From the NCBI RefSeq assembly GCF_000422985.1, contig NZ_AUHC01000002.1:310001-374000 (forward strand): 64,000 nt of DNA, read 5' to 3'. Below the pieces are notes generated by a model. The model did no database searches, was not told where the DNA came from, and saw only the letters and a program-made list of their open reading frames with translations. This DNA is from Erythrobacter cryptus DSM 12079 (GTDB lineage: Bacteria; Pseudomonadota; Alphaproteobacteria; Sphingomonadales; Sphingomonadaceae). Positions 8,393 to 17,132 of this stretch are shown one piece after another. Every line of letters starts with the position of its first letter. Position 1 is the first letter of the stretch. A program made the translations under genes and the position numbers.

Positions 8393-9025
8393 ATGCTGGG
8401 CGCCATGGACGGGATCAGCATCATCGAAAGCGCCCCTGCGGGCGCCATTTCTGCCTGGCTGGCGGCGCGGCTCGCAGCGGCCGGGGGTGGGGCGCTGACG
8501 ATTCCGGGCGGCAGCACCCCTTTTCCGATACTCGAGGCGCTGATCGCGGCGGGCAGCGTCGATTGGCGCGCTTTTGACGTCTGGCCCAATGATGATCGGC
8601 TGGTGGCCGAGGATCACGAGGCCTCGAACACCGGGCGCATCCGCAAGCTGCTGGCGCCCTTGGGGGCACGGATCGTCGCGCTCGATGAGGCGCTCACACC
8701 GCCACATTTCGCGCTCACCTGGCTCGGCATGGGGGCCGATGGGCACATCGCCTCGCTGTTTCCCAACACCGATCCACGCGCCGACGATCCGCGCCGCATC
8801 ATCCGCATCACCCCCGATCCGCTGCCGGCCCATGCGCCGTTCGATCGCATCACGCTCACCATCCCCGCGCTGGTGGACAGCGATGCGATCGTCTTCACCC
8901 TCGGCGGGGCAGCGGACAAGCGCGCCGTGCTTGAGGCGGCGCGGCGCGGCGAGAATGATCTGCCGATCGCCCGCCTGCTCGTCGCGGCAAGGGCGCGCGG
9001 CCTTCCTGTCACCGTCTTTGCCTGA
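8393..9025 (+). CDS. pgl: 6-phosphogluconolactonase
   Basis: A 210-residue enzyme that hydrolyses 6-phosphogluconolactone to 6-phosphogluconate, the second step of the Entner-Doudoroff and pentose-phosphate routes. Diagnostic blocks are TIPGGSTP near residue 37, VWPNDDRLVAEDHEASN and LGMGADGHIASLFP, the last being the family signature. Length is slightly below the usual 230-250, as in other alphaproteobacteria. The start may be 8393 or the ATG 12 nt later. Its TGA overlaps the ATG of the NUDIX gene by one base, so the two are probably translationally coupled. No zwf or edd is in the window. Confidence 0.88.
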   Translation: MLGAMDGISIIESAPAGAISAWLAARLAAAGGGALTIPGGSTPFPILEALIAAGSVDWRAFDVWPNDDRLVAEDHEASNTGRIRKLLAPLGARIVALDEALTPPHFALTWLGMGADGHIASLFPNTDPRADDPRRIIRITPDPLPAHAPFDRITLTIPALVDSDAIVFTLGGAADKRAVLEAARRGENDLPIARLLVAARARGLPVTVFA

Positions 9026-9501
9026 TGCCGCTGCGTCTGCCCGCCCCGCTCCACCGCGCGCTGATGCCGCTTGCCCACGTTCTGCGCCACCGCTGGCGGC
9101 GCTGGCGCCGGGTGCCGATTGCCGGGGTCAGCGTGATCGTCACCAATCTTGCCGGCGATGTGCTGCTGCTCAAGCATTCCTATGGCCCGCGCGAATGGGG
9201 CCTGCCGGGGGGCGGCCTGCGGGCCGGCGAGGATCCCATCGCGGCAGCCCGGCGCGAGGTGCGCGAGGAACTGGGGATCGAGCTTGCACGGATCGAGCCG
9301 GTGGCCCGGCTCGAGGAGGAGCTGTCCGGATCGCCCCACACCGCCCATGTCTTTGCCGCGGTGTGCGACCAGCACCCCCGGCCCGACCGGCGCGAGGTGA
9401 TCGAGGCGCGCTTCTTTCCTTCCCACTCGCTGCCCGAACCGCTTGGCGCTGTCACCCGGGCGCGGATTTCGGCCTGGCGGGCGCGGGGGCTGCGCGATTA
9501 G
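9025..9501 (+). CDS. NUDIX hydrolase
   Basis: A 158-residue NUDIX-fold pyrophosphohydrolase. The Nudix box is complete at about residues 66-88 (GGLRAGEDPIAAA then RREVREELGI), with the REVREE glutamates that coordinate magnesium. The N-terminal 30 residues are rich in Arg and Trp and lie outside the core fold. The substrate cannot be deduced. It is coupled to pgl by a one-base stop/start overlap and its 3' end overlaps the 3' end of dinB by 4 bp on the opposite strand. Confidence 0.88.
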   Translation: MPLRLPAPLHRALMPLAHVLRHRWRRWRRVPIAGVSVIVTNLAGDVLLLKHSYGPREWGLPGGGLRAGEDPIAAARREVREELGIELARIEPVARLEEELSGSPHTAHVFAAVCDQHPRPDRREVIEARFFPSHSLPEPLGAVTRARISAWRARGLRD

Positions 9502-10622
9502 AGCAGGCTGAGCTGCGCCGCGTCGCGCGGGCGCGGCCTCGTATCGGCCCCCTCGAGCGCGGAGAGCGCCAGCCCCATCAGCCGGATCGGTCGTGGCAGC
9601 GGCAGCTGCGGACCGAGCAGCGCGCGCGCCGCATCGGCAAGCGCGCGCCTGCTGGAGAGGGGCTGGGGCAGGGTGACGGCGCGGGTGCACAGGCGAAAAT
9701 CGGTAAAGCGCAGCTTGAGCGTCACCCGGCGCCCGCGCGCGCCTGCCGCAGTGATGCGTTCCCACAGGATATCCACAATCTCGTCCAGCCGCGCGTGCAG
9801 CGCCTCAGCGCCCACGACATCGGCGGCAAAGGTGCGTTCGGCCCCGATCGATTTCCTGATCCGGTGCGGCTCGACCGGGCGCAGGTCGATGCCGCGCGCG
9901 GCGCGATAGAGATAATCGGCCATGCTGCCGAAATGCGCGCGCAGGAAGGCGATGTCCTTGGCCGCCAGATCAGCCCCGGTGTGGATGCCGAGCGCCCGCA
10001 TCCGCTCCTCGGCCTTGGGGCCGACCCCATGAAAGCGCCTGATCGGCAGGCCCGCGACAAAGGCCGCGCCCTCGCCCGGGCGGATCACGCACAGGCCATC
10101 GGGCTTGTTCTGGTCGCTCGCCAGCTTGGCGAGAAACTTGTTGTAGCTGACCCCGGCGCTGGCGGTCAGCCCGGTGCGGGCGCGGATGCCCTGGCGGATG
10201 AGCTCGGCAATCCGCGTGGCGCTGCCGATGCCGAGCCGGTCGGCGGTGACATCGAGATAGGCCTCATCAAGGCTGAGCGGCTCGATCAGATCGGTGAACT
10301 GGGCAAAGACCGCGCGGATCGCGCGGCTCGCCTCCCTGTATGCCTCGAAGCGCGGGGGCACAAAGACGAGATCGGGGCACAGCCGCCGCGCCGTGGCCGA
10401 GGGCATGGCGCTTCGCACCCCAAAGCGGCGCGCCTCATAGCTTGCCGCAGCCACCACGCCGCGCCCGCTCGCCCCGCCCACCGCCACCGGGCGCCCGCGC
10501 AGTTCAGGATGATCGCGCTGCTCGACGCTGGCGAAGAAGGCATCCATGTCGACATGGATGATTTTCCTGAGGCCCGGCGCGGCGGCGCTGTCATCTTCAT
10601 GGGGCGGCAGAGCCTGTGCCAT
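9498..10622 (-). CDS. dinB: DNA polymerase IV (Y-family translesion polymerase)
   Basis: A 374-residue Y-family DNA polymerase that bypasses lesions and extends mispaired ends. The catalytic palm begins with IIHVDMDAFFASVE near residue 20 and continues with the second acidic motif SLDEAYLDVT. The little-finger region has SIGAERTFAAD and the protein ends DAAQLSLL, resembling the C-terminal beta-clamp-binding peptide (QLSLL). The ATG at 10622 puts the first motif at the usual position; longer in-frame extensions have no family similarity. I see no alphaproteobacterial LexA box (GTTC-N7-GTTC) in the 112-bp divergent gap to the exporter gene. Confidence 0.93.
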   Translation of the reverse strand: MAQALPPHEDDSAAAPGLRKIIHVDMDAFFASVEQRDHPELRGRPVAVGGASGRGVVAAASYEARRFGVRSAMPSATARRLCPDLVFVPPRFEAYREASRAIRAVFAQFTDLIEPLSLDEAYLDVTADRLGIGSATRIAELIRQGIRARTGLTASAGVSYNKFLAKLASDQNKPDGLCVIRPGEGAAFVAGLPIRRFHGVGPKAEERMRALGIHTGADLAAKDIAFLRAHFGSMADYLYRAARGIDLRPVEPHRIRKSIGAERTFAADVVGAEALHARLDEIVDILWERITAAGARGRRVTLKLRFTDFRLCTRAVTLPQPLSSRRALADAARALLGPQLPLPRPIRLMGLALSALEGADTRPRPRDAAQLSLL

Positions 10623-10734
10623 CGGGATGCGAAAATAGCGGCTTGGGCAGCGCGAAGGAAGGATTGCTGGAACGATCGGCAAGGCCTGCCATTTTGTGCA
10701 CATGCGAAAGGAACATTGGTCAAGCGGGGAACCG

Positions 10735-12009
10735 ATGGGCAAGGGCGCCGGCGTGCCCGGCCCCTCTGCCCCGATTCCCGCCGCCCGCGCGGGCCAGCGC
10801 CCGCCTCTGGGTGAGCGCGAGCTTTTGTGGATGATGGCGATGCTGATGGCGCTCAATGCCTTTGGCATCGATGCGATCCTGCCCGCGCTCGATGCGCTGG
10901 CGGACGACCTTGGCGTTGCCGGCAATGCGCGGCAATTCGTGATCGGGGTCTATCTGTTGACCGGGGGGATCGGCTCGCTGGTTCCGGGCGCGCTGGCTGA
11001 TCGCTTCGGGCGCCGGCCGATCCTGCTCGGCGCGGTGGCGATCTATGTCGCGCTCTCGGCCGCCTCGGCGCTCGCGCCGTCCTATGACGCGCTGATCGCG
11101 CTGCGCGCGGCGCAGGGCTTCTTTGCCGCGGCGATCATCGCCCTGCCGCCCGCAATCATCCGCGACCGCGTGGGCGGAGACCGCATGGCGCGGATGATGA
11201 GCCTGATCTTCGTCATCTTCCTGATGGTGCCCGCGATCGCGCCGAGCATTGGCGAGGCGATCCTTCAGCTTGGCAGCTGGCGCGCGATCTTTGCCGCCAT
11301 GGCGCTCCTTGGCATTGCGGTGGGCCTGTGGGTGCATCTGCGCCTGCCCGAAAGCCTTGCGCCAGCGCATCGCCAGCCGATCCGTCCCGGCGCGATTGCC
11401 GCCAACATGCTGCGCGCGCTCTCCACCCCCAGCGTCACCGGCTATGTGCTGGGCAGCGCGCTGGTGTTCGGGGCGCTGTTCGGCTTCATCAACTCGGCCC
11501 AGCAGCTCATCAGCCACACCTTCGGCGCCGGGCCGATCTTCCCGCTGGTGTTTGCCGCCTGCGCCGGATCGATGGCACTGGCAAGCTGGTCAAATTCGCG
11601 CATCGTCGAGCGTTTCGGCGCGCGGCGGGTGAGCCATACGGCGCTGTTCGCCTTCATCGCGGTGAGCAGCGCGCAGGTGATCTTCGCCTTCCAGCCGCAC
11701 GAAGCGCTGTGGCAATTCGCGCCGCTGATGGCGATCAACATGGCGCTTTTGGGCTTTATCGGCAGCAATTTCGGGGCGATCGCCATGACCCCGTTCTTTG
11801 CCATCGCCGGGGCGGCGAGCAGCGCGCATGGCTTTGTCCGCATGACCATGGCGGCGCTCCTGGGCGGGGCAATCGGCTATGCCTATGATGGCACCGCAAG
11901 GCCGCTGGCGCTGGCGCTGCTGGCCTCGGGCCTTGCCTGTCTTGTCCTGGTGCTGTGGAGCGAGAAGGGGCGCCTGTTCGGCCCTTCGGATGCCGAGCTC
12001 GCGCGCTAG
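10735..12009 (+). CDS. MFS drug-resistance transporter, Bcr/CflA family
   Basis: A 424-residue major-facilitator protein with about 12 membrane helices, probably a proton-driven exporter of drugs or metabolites. Markers are LNAFGIDAILPALDAL in helix 1, the loop motif GALADRFGRRPILL (motif A), and RAAQGFFAA in helix 4. Helix 5 gives the antiporter-type VPAIAPSIGEAI. The start is set at 10735, where GGGGA precedes the ATG; an in-frame GTG lies 39 nt upstream. It is divergent from dinB and its stop is immediately followed by the stop of the convergent carboxyltransferase gene. Confidence 0.87.
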   Translation: MGKGAGVPGPSAPIPAARAGQRPPLGERELLWMMAMLMALNAFGIDAILPALDALADDLGVAGNARQFVIGVYLLTGGIGSLVPGALADRFGRRPILLGAVAIYVALSAASALAPSYDALIALRAAQGFFAAAIIALPPAIIRDRVGGDRMARMMSLIFVIFLMVPAIAPSIGEAILQLGSWRAIFAAMALLGIAVGLWVHLRLPESLAPAHRQPIRPGAIAANMLRALSTPSVTGYVLGSALVFGALFGFINSAQQLISHTFGAGPIFPLVFAACAGSMALASWSNSRIVERFGARRVSHTALFAFIAVSSAQVIFAFQPHEALWQFAPLMAINMALLGFIGSNFGAIAMTPFFAIAGAASSAHGFVRMTMAALLGGAIGYAYDGTARPLALALLASGLACLVLVLWSEKGRLFGPSDAELAR

Positions 12010-13560
12010 CTAGTCCGCGCCCAGCCGCCGCCAGGCGAGCGCGGCAAATTCGCACAGGAGCGGCCGGGTGTCGCGCGGGTCGATGATGTCCTCGACATTG
12101 AACCGTTCGGCCGAGCGGAAGGGCGAGGTGACGCGGGCGAGCCGGGCGCGGATGCTGGCGAGCAGGGCCTCAGGGTCCTCGGCGGCTTCGAGCTCGGCCT
12201 TGTAGGCGACCTCGAGCCCGCCGGCGATCGGCAGGCTGCCCCAGTCCCCGCTCGGCCAGCAATAGCGATATTGGTAGCGATCAGCGTTGCTCATCGCGCT
12301 GCCGGCAATGCCATAGGCGCGGCGCAGCACCACTGACGCAAGCGGCACGGTGGCGCGGTAGATCGCGTTCATGGCGTTGACGCCATAGCGGATGGTGCCG
12401 GCCATCTCCGCCTCGCGCCCGATCATGAAGCCGGGATTGTCCACCAGGTGGACGATCGGCAGGCGGAACAGATCGGCGAGCCTGACGAAGCGCTCGACCT
12501 TCTCGGAGGTCTTGGCCTCCCACGAGCCGCCAAGGTAGCTGGGATCCGAGGCGATGACGCAGACCGGCCAGCCATCCAAGCGGGCGAGCGCGGTGATCGC
12601 GGCGCGGCCCCAGTGGCGGCCGATCTCGAACACCGTGCCGGCATCGAACACCATCTCGAGGCAGCGGCGCATCGAATAGACCTGCTTGGGATCGCGCGGC
12701 ACGAGCGAAAGCAGCGCCTCCTCGCGCCGGTCGGCAGGGTCGCCCGTCTCCACCCGGCGGGCCTGCTGGCCGACATATTCGGGCATGAAGCCAAGGAAAT
12801 AGCGCGCCCGGGCAAAGGCTTCGGCCTCGCTTGCCACCTCGTCATCGACCACCCCGTTGCGGGTGTGGATGGCGCTGCCGCCGAGCGCTTCCTTGGCCTC
12901 CTCGTGGCTGGCGGCCTCGCCCTTCCAGGCATCGCCGAGGCCATCGACCACGGCCGGGCCAGCGGCAAAGAGCTGTGAGAGGCCCTTGACCATGATCGAA
13001 TAGTGGCTCGCCACAGTGCGCGCCGCGCCCAGGCCCGCGGTCGGCCCCAGCGCCAGGGCGACCACCGGCACGGTCTCGAGGTTTGTCACCACATCGCTCC
13101 AGCCAGGCACGGCGGGGATATAGGTGGCGCCGATCTGCTCAAGCGTCTTGACGCTGCCGCCCCCGCCGGTGCCGTCGATCATGCGGATGATGGGGAGCTT
13201 GAGTTCATGCGCCATCATCTCGGCCTGCACCATCTTGCGCGCGATCCCGGCATCGGCCGCCCCGCCGCGGATGGTGAAATCGTCGGCGGTGGCGACCACG
13301 GGGCGCCCGTTGATGAGCGCCTTGCCGAACAGGAAGGGGGCAGGGGTCAGGCTGGCAAGCTCGCCCTTCTCGTCATAGGCGCCGCGCCCGGCGATCTTGC
13401 CGATCTCGCGGAAGGAGCCGGGATCGCACAGCGCGGCAAGGCGAGCGCGGGCATCCATCTTGCCGCGCGCGTGCTGGCGGGCGACCTTGTCCGGCCCGCC
13501 CATCGCCTCTGCCAGCGCCTCGCGGCGGCGCAGCTCCTCAAGTTCCTTGGCCCAGGTCAT
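12010..13560 (-). CDS. Acyl-CoA carboxylase, carboxyltransferase (beta) subunit
   Basis: A 516-residue biotin-dependent carboxyltransferase of the propionyl/methylcrotonyl-CoA carboxylase family; it moves CO2 from carboxybiotin to an acyl-CoA. Crotonase-like features include ARQHARGKMDARARL near residue 28, DGTGGGGSVKTLEQIG, and in the C-terminal half LVDNPGFMIGREAEMAG and YGIAGSAMSNAD. Several blocks conserved in propionyl-CoA carboxylases (DSGGARIQEG, for example) are replaced, so the acyl substrate is uncertain. The biotin-carrying partner lies just upstream, 109 bp away, across a G-rich leader. The ATG at 13560 has GAGGGA upstream. Confidence 0.82.
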   Translation of the reverse strand: MTWAKELEELRRREALAEAMGGPDKVARQHARGKMDARARLAALCDPGSFREIGKIAGRGAYDEKGELASLTPAPFLFGKALINGRPVVATADDFTIRGGAADAGIARKMVQAEMMAHELKLPIIRMIDGTGGGGSVKTLEQIGATYIPAVPGWSDVVTNLETVPVVALALGPTAGLGAARTVASHYSIMVKGLSQLFAAGPAVVDGLGDAWKGEAASHEEAKEALGGSAIHTRNGVVDDEVASEAEAFARARYFLGFMPEYVGQQARRVETGDPADRREEALLSLVPRDPKQVYSMRRCLEMVFDAGTVFEIGRHWGRAAITALARLDGWPVCVIASDPSYLGGSWEAKTSEKVERFVRLADLFRLPIVHLVDNPGFMIGREAEMAGTIRYGVNAMNAIYRATVPLASVVLRRAYGIAGSAMSNADRYQYRYCWPSGDWGSLPIAGGLEVAYKAELEAAEDPEALLASIRARLARVTSPFRSAERFNVEDIIDPRDTRPLLCEFAALAWRRLGAD

Positions 13561-13574
13561 CGATTCCGTTCCCT

Positions 13575-13665
13575 CGCGGGCAGGGGTTAGGGGATGGGTG
13601 TTGCTCCGTCGAGAGGGCGCAGCCCCCAACCCCCGGCCCCGCCCCGAGGGGAGGGGAGATTGGCG
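13575..13665. repeat. G/C-tract intergenic element with predicted G-quadruplex
   Basis: Between the two carboxylase genes, C-runs of 5, 5, 4 and 4 bases (13623-13627, 13630-13634, 13637-13640, 13642-13645) are separated by only 1-2 bases. On the minus strand, which is the mRNA sense, this reads as four G-tracts with minimal loops. The flanks contain other short G/C-tract repeats and look like a small dispersed intergenic element. It sits about 60-85 nt before the carboxyltransferase start. Confidence 0.5.
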
Positions 13666-13669
13666 CGCC

Positions 13670-15550
13670 TCATTCCCCCGCCGGCACCACGTGGGCAAGC
13701 ACCGCCTCGACCTCGACCTGCGCGCCGGGCCTGACGGCCAGCCCCTCGACCCGGCCATCGCAGGGCGCGGCAAGGGCGTGTTCCATCTTCATCGCCTCGA
13801 GCACGATGAGCCGCTGCCCGGCGGTGACGGCCTCGCCTTCCGCAACATCGACCGCAATCACCTTGCCCGGCATCGGGGCAAGGATGGCGCCATCGGCGGC
13901 CGAAGCCTGGCCGCTGCCTTCGTGGCGCGGCAGGGTGACGATCTGGTCGTCCCCATCGACGATCATCAGCACCCCCTCGCGCGTCTCCAGCCACCACGGG
14001 GTGTTGGCCTGGCCGGAAAAATCGGGGGTGAAGCGCTGGGGCTTGCCGTTGAGCGCAACCGTGACGGGGCTGTCGGCCTCGCGGTTGAGGCGGAAGTTGA
14101 ACAGCGTGCGCAGCATCGGATCCCCATCCTCGCCGGGGGCAAGCAGCGCGCGCGCCGCGCCCGAAAGGGCCCGGGCATTGGGAAGCGGGCGCGCCAGCAG
14201 CGCCTCGCCGCGGGCGCCGATCAGCCCGGTGGTCATCGCCCCGGCGCGCACCTCTGCATCGGCCAGCAGCCTGACGAGAAAGCCCTTGTTGGTGCGCACC
14301 GGCCAGACCTGCGTGCGCCTGAGCGCCGCATCGAGCCGGGCGATGGCACCGCTGCGCGTGGGCGCGTGGGCGATCAGCTTGGCGATCATCGGGTCATAGA
14401 AGGGGGTGATGGCATCGCCTTCGCTCACCCCGGTGTCGATCCGCACATCGCCGCCAAGTTCGAGCCTTTCGAGCCTGCCGGTGCTGGGCAGAAAGCCCTT
14501 CTCGCTGTCCTCGGCATAGAGCCGCGCCTCGATGGCATGGCCCTTGATCGTAAGCTCCTCCTGTCGCTTGGGCAGCGGCTCGCCGCTTGCGACACGCAAT
14601 TGCCATTCGACGAGGTCAACTCCGGTGATCGCCTCGGTGACGGGGTGTTCCACCTGCAGCCGGGTGTTCATCTCCATGAAGAATATGCGATCGGCGTGCA
14701 GGCCTTCCGAGGCATCGGCGATGAATTCGATCGTGCCCGCGCCCTCGTAATCGACCGCCTTGGCGGCGCGCACGGCGGCAGCGCAGATCGCCTCGCGGGT
14801 GGCCGCGTCCATGCCGGGGGCGGGGGCTTCCTCGATCACCTTCTGGTGGCGGCGCTGCAAGGAGCAATCGCGCTCGAACAGGTGGACGATATTGCCGTGG
14901 GCATCGCCGAACACCTGCACCTCAATATGGCGGGGCGCGGTGATCCACTTTTCGAGGAGCACCTCGTCATTGCCGAAGCTGGCCTTGGCCTCGCGGCGGC
15001 AGGATTCGAGTGCGGCGGCGAAATCGGCAGGCGCGTCGACCTTGCGCATCCCCTTGCCGCCGCCGCCCGCGACCGCCTTGATGAGGACGGGATAGCCGAT
15101 GGCCTCGGCCTCCTTTGTGAGCCGTTCCACCGATTGGTCCGAGCCGTCATAGCCCGGCGTCACCGGCACGCCTGCGCTGCGCATCAGCTGCTTGGCTGCG
15201 TCCTTGAGGCCCATCGCGCGGATGCTGGCAGGCTTGGGGCCGACCCAGATCAGCCCTGCATCAATCACCGCCTGCGCGAAGTCGGCGTTCTCCGATAGGA
15301 ACCCGTACCCCGGATGGATCGCATCCGCCCCGGTCTGCTTCGCTGCGGCAATGATCTTCGCGCCGACGAGATAGCTTTCCGCCGCAGGAGAGGGCCCGAT
15401 ATGCACCGCCTCGTCGGCGCTCCGCACGTGCAGTGACTTGGCATCGGCATCCGAATAGGCCGCGACAGTAGCAATCCCCATGGCCCGCGCGGTGCGCATG
15501 ATCCGGCAGGCGATCTCGCCGCGGTTGGCGATCAGCAGTTTGGTGATCAT
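13670..15550 (-). CDS. Acyl-CoA carboxylase, biotin carboxylase + biotin carrier (alpha) subunit
   Basis: A 626-residue fused subunit. Biotin carboxylase occupies about residues 1-445: KLLIANRGEIACRIMRTA, HPGYGFLSEN, the ATP-grasp glycine loop AVAGGGGKGMR, RDCSLQRRHQK and EMNTRLQVEHPVTE. A linker domain follows, and the biotinyl domain ends the protein with EAMKMEH, where Lys carries biotin. This is the methylcrotonyl/geranyl/propionyl-CoA carboxylase alpha layout; a branched-chain or isoprenoid acid route is likely but unproven. The ATG overlaps the stop of the upstream NTF2-like gene by 4 bp. Confidence 0.88.
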   Translation of the reverse strand: MITKLLIANRGEIACRIMRTARAMGIATVAAYSDADAKSLHVRSADEAVHIGPSPAAESYLVGAKIIAAAKQTGADAIHPGYGFLSENADFAQAVIDAGLIWVGPKPASIRAMGLKDAAKQLMRSAGVPVTPGYDGSDQSVERLTKEAEAIGYPVLIKAVAGGGGKGMRKVDAPADFAAALESCRREAKASFGNDEVLLEKWITAPRHIEVQVFGDAHGNIVHLFERDCSLQRRHQKVIEEAPAPGMDAATREAICAAAVRAAKAVDYEGAGTIEFIADASEGLHADRIFFMEMNTRLQVEHPVTEAITGVDLVEWQLRVASGEPLPKRQEELTIKGHAIEARLYAEDSEKGFLPSTGRLERLELGGDVRIDTGVSEGDAITPFYDPMIAKLIAHAPTRSGAIARLDAALRRTQVWPVRTNKGFLVRLLADAEVRAGAMTTGLIGARGEALLARPLPNARALSGAARALLAPGEDGDPMLRTLFNFRLNREADSPVTVALNGKPQRFTPDFSGQANTPWWLETREGVLMIVDGDDQIVTLPRHEGSGQASAADGAILAPMPGKVIAVDVAEGEAVTAGQRLIVLEAMKMEHALAAPCDGRVEGLAVRPGAQVEVEAVLAHVVPAGE

Positions 15551-16041
15551 TGCCCGGCCCCGGCTCCGCCCTCCTGCGGGCAGCGCGTTGGAGGCTCCAT
15601 GGTGAAGCTGGCATTGGCGACCTTCCAGCCGCTCTCGGTTTTCACCAGGCTCAGCGCATTGATCCCGCAATGCGACAATTCGCTGTTCCTGAGGAAGCGA
15701 TAGGGGCCCCAGACCTGCGCCATGTCGCCATCGACCAGCACCTTGGTGATGGTCATCTGCTCGATGAAGCGGCCCTGGCGGCCGAGCCATTGTTCGAGGT
15801 GCCGCGCCACCGGCACGGCATCGATCCGCGGGGCCATGGGGTTCATGCGGTTGTGGACGAAGATCACACCCTCAGGGATCATGTGCGCAGCGAGCACGGT
15901 GCGATCCGGATTGCCGATCGCCTCGAGAAAGGCCTCGGTCGCCGCGGTCACTTGCGCGGTCTCATCGGCGGCGTCGGACGGCGGGGTGGCGGCGAGCGGC
16001 GCGGCGATCAGGGCAGCGGCAGCAGCGGGAAGGGCTTTCAT
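15547..16041 (-). CDS. Exported NTF2-like/SnoaL-like protein
   Basis: A 164-residue protein with a signal peptide (residues 1-18, ending LAATP) and one cone-shaped NTF2-like domain. The domain is recognised by an early helix (VTAATEAFLEAIGNPDRTVL), central strands with MAQVWGPYRFLRN, and a C-terminal GWKVANASFTMEP strand. Such proteins bind or act on small molecules, and none is assigned here. The cysteine in THCGIN-like context and another in TRCPQE might form a disulfide. Its TGA overlaps the biotin carboxylase ATG, so the three genes form one operon. Confidence 0.6.
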   Translation of the reverse strand: MKALPAAAAALIAAPLAATPPSDAADETAQVTAATEAFLEAIGNPDRTVLAAHMIPEGVIFVHNRMNPMAPRIDAVPVARHLEQWLGRQGRFIEQMTITKVLVDGDMAQVWGPYRFLRNSELSHCGINALSLVKTESGWKVANASFTMEPPTRCPQEGGAGAGQ

Positions 16042-16147
16042 GCCTGCCGGATTAGTCTGAGTTCCCGACAAAATAAACCTCTGCTTCCCTGGCCCTACCC
16101 AAGTCGCCGTGGCTTTCCTGTTCGCGCAGGGGCGGCGGGGTTGCGGG

Positions 16148-17122
16148 TCAACCCGGGGGCAAGGGGGAGGGGGCCGCGGGGCGGAAATCGGCGATCCCCC
16201 AATCGATCCCGCCCTTGGGCATCTTCTCGCGATTGATCGCGGCGGAAAGGAAGGCGCGCGCGCCGTGCAGCGCCTTTTCCCAGCGCGGCACATAGGTGCG
16301 GCTGTTCCACGCTGCCGCGCCGCGGGCGCGCACTTTGCGCCCGATCGCGCCATAGATGCGCGCCGCCGCAAGCACCGCCCAGCGACTGCGGAACGGCAGG
16401 CGTGCCGCGCCCACACGCGCTGCCGCTTCGTGCTTTTCCACCAGCGCCACCAGCCGCGCGGCCATTTCCGCCAGTTCCTCGCGGTGGTGCGGCTTGGTGT
16501 GCTGGCCCGGCTCGATATCCTGTTCCACCAGCCATTCGATCGGCAGATAGCAGCGCCCGGCCGCATCATCCTCGACGATATCGCGGGCGATGTTGGAAAG
16601 CTGGAAGGCAAGGCCAAGGTCATTGGCGCGGTCGAGCGTTTCCTGATCCTCGGGCGAGACGCCCATCACCACTGCCATCATCACCCCCACTGCGCCTGCA
16701 ACGTGATAGCAATAGCGTAAAAGATCGGCCTCGGTGCGCGGGCGCCAGTCCTCGGCATCGAGCTGGAAGCCGGCGATCACGTCCTCGGCCATCTGGGGGG
16801 TGAGCCCGACCTCGGCGGCCACCACGCCAAGGCAATCGAAGGCCGGATCGCCGGTGGGCTTGCCGGCAAAGGCAAGCGCGGTGAGGCGGCGGATATGGGC
16901 CAGCCGCGCGGCAAGGTCGGACTGGTCGCCCAGTTCGCCCCCCATCACCTGGTTGTCGGCAATGTCATCGGCCCTGCGGCACCAGGCATAGAGCAGCCAG
17001 GCGCGCTCGCGCGTTTCCTTGTCGAACAGGCGCGCTGCGGCGGAAAAGCTCTGCGAGCCGCGCTTGATCGAGAGGCGGGCATGATCGACCAGCGCGGCGC
17101 GAGTGGCTGCGTCAACCGCCAT
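16148..17122 (-). CDS. crtB: Phytoene synthase
   Basis: A 324-residue squalene/phytoene synthase joining two geranylgeranyl diphosphates to make phytoene, the first committed carotenoid step. The two aspartate-rich motifs that bind diphosphate through magnesium are visible: CRRADDIADNQ near residue 50 and NIARDIVEDD near residue 160. RCYLPIEWL follows the second. It is the last gene of the crtY-crtI-LOG-crtB unit, 10 bp after the LOG gene. The protein is membrane-associated in known homologues. crtE is not in the window. Confidence 0.95.
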   Translation of the reverse strand: MAVDAATRAALVDHARLSIKRGSQSFSAAARLFDKETRERAWLLYAWCRRADDIADNQVMGGELGDQSDLAARLAHIRRLTALAFAGKPTGDPAFDCLGVVAAEVGLTPQMAEDVIAGFQLDAEDWRPRTEADLLRYCYHVAGAVGVMMAVVMGVSPEDQETLDRANDLGLAFQLSNIARDIVEDDAAGRCYLPIEWLVEQDIEPGQHTKPHHREELAEMAARLVALVEKHEAAARVGAARLPFRSRWAVLAAARIYGAIGRKVRARGAAAWNSRTYVPRWEKALHGARAFLSAAINREKMPKGGIDWGIADFRPAAPSPLPPG

Positions 17123-17132
17123 GGGGACTTTC

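Noticed and set aside
10623..10734. Search for a LexA box between dinB and the exporter
   Set aside because: Isolated GAAC sequences occur, but no GTTC-N7-GTTC or GAAC-N7-GAAC pair, so no SOS operator is claimed.
8574..10814. A 746-codon plus-strand open frame over pgl, NUDIX and dinB
   Set aside because: Frame-shifted or antisense to three recognised genes; low-complexity Arg/Pro/Ala content; no start signal.
13397..15298. A 633-codon plus-strand frame opposite the biotin carboxylase gene
   Set aside because: Antisense shadow of a gene with complete catalytic motifs.
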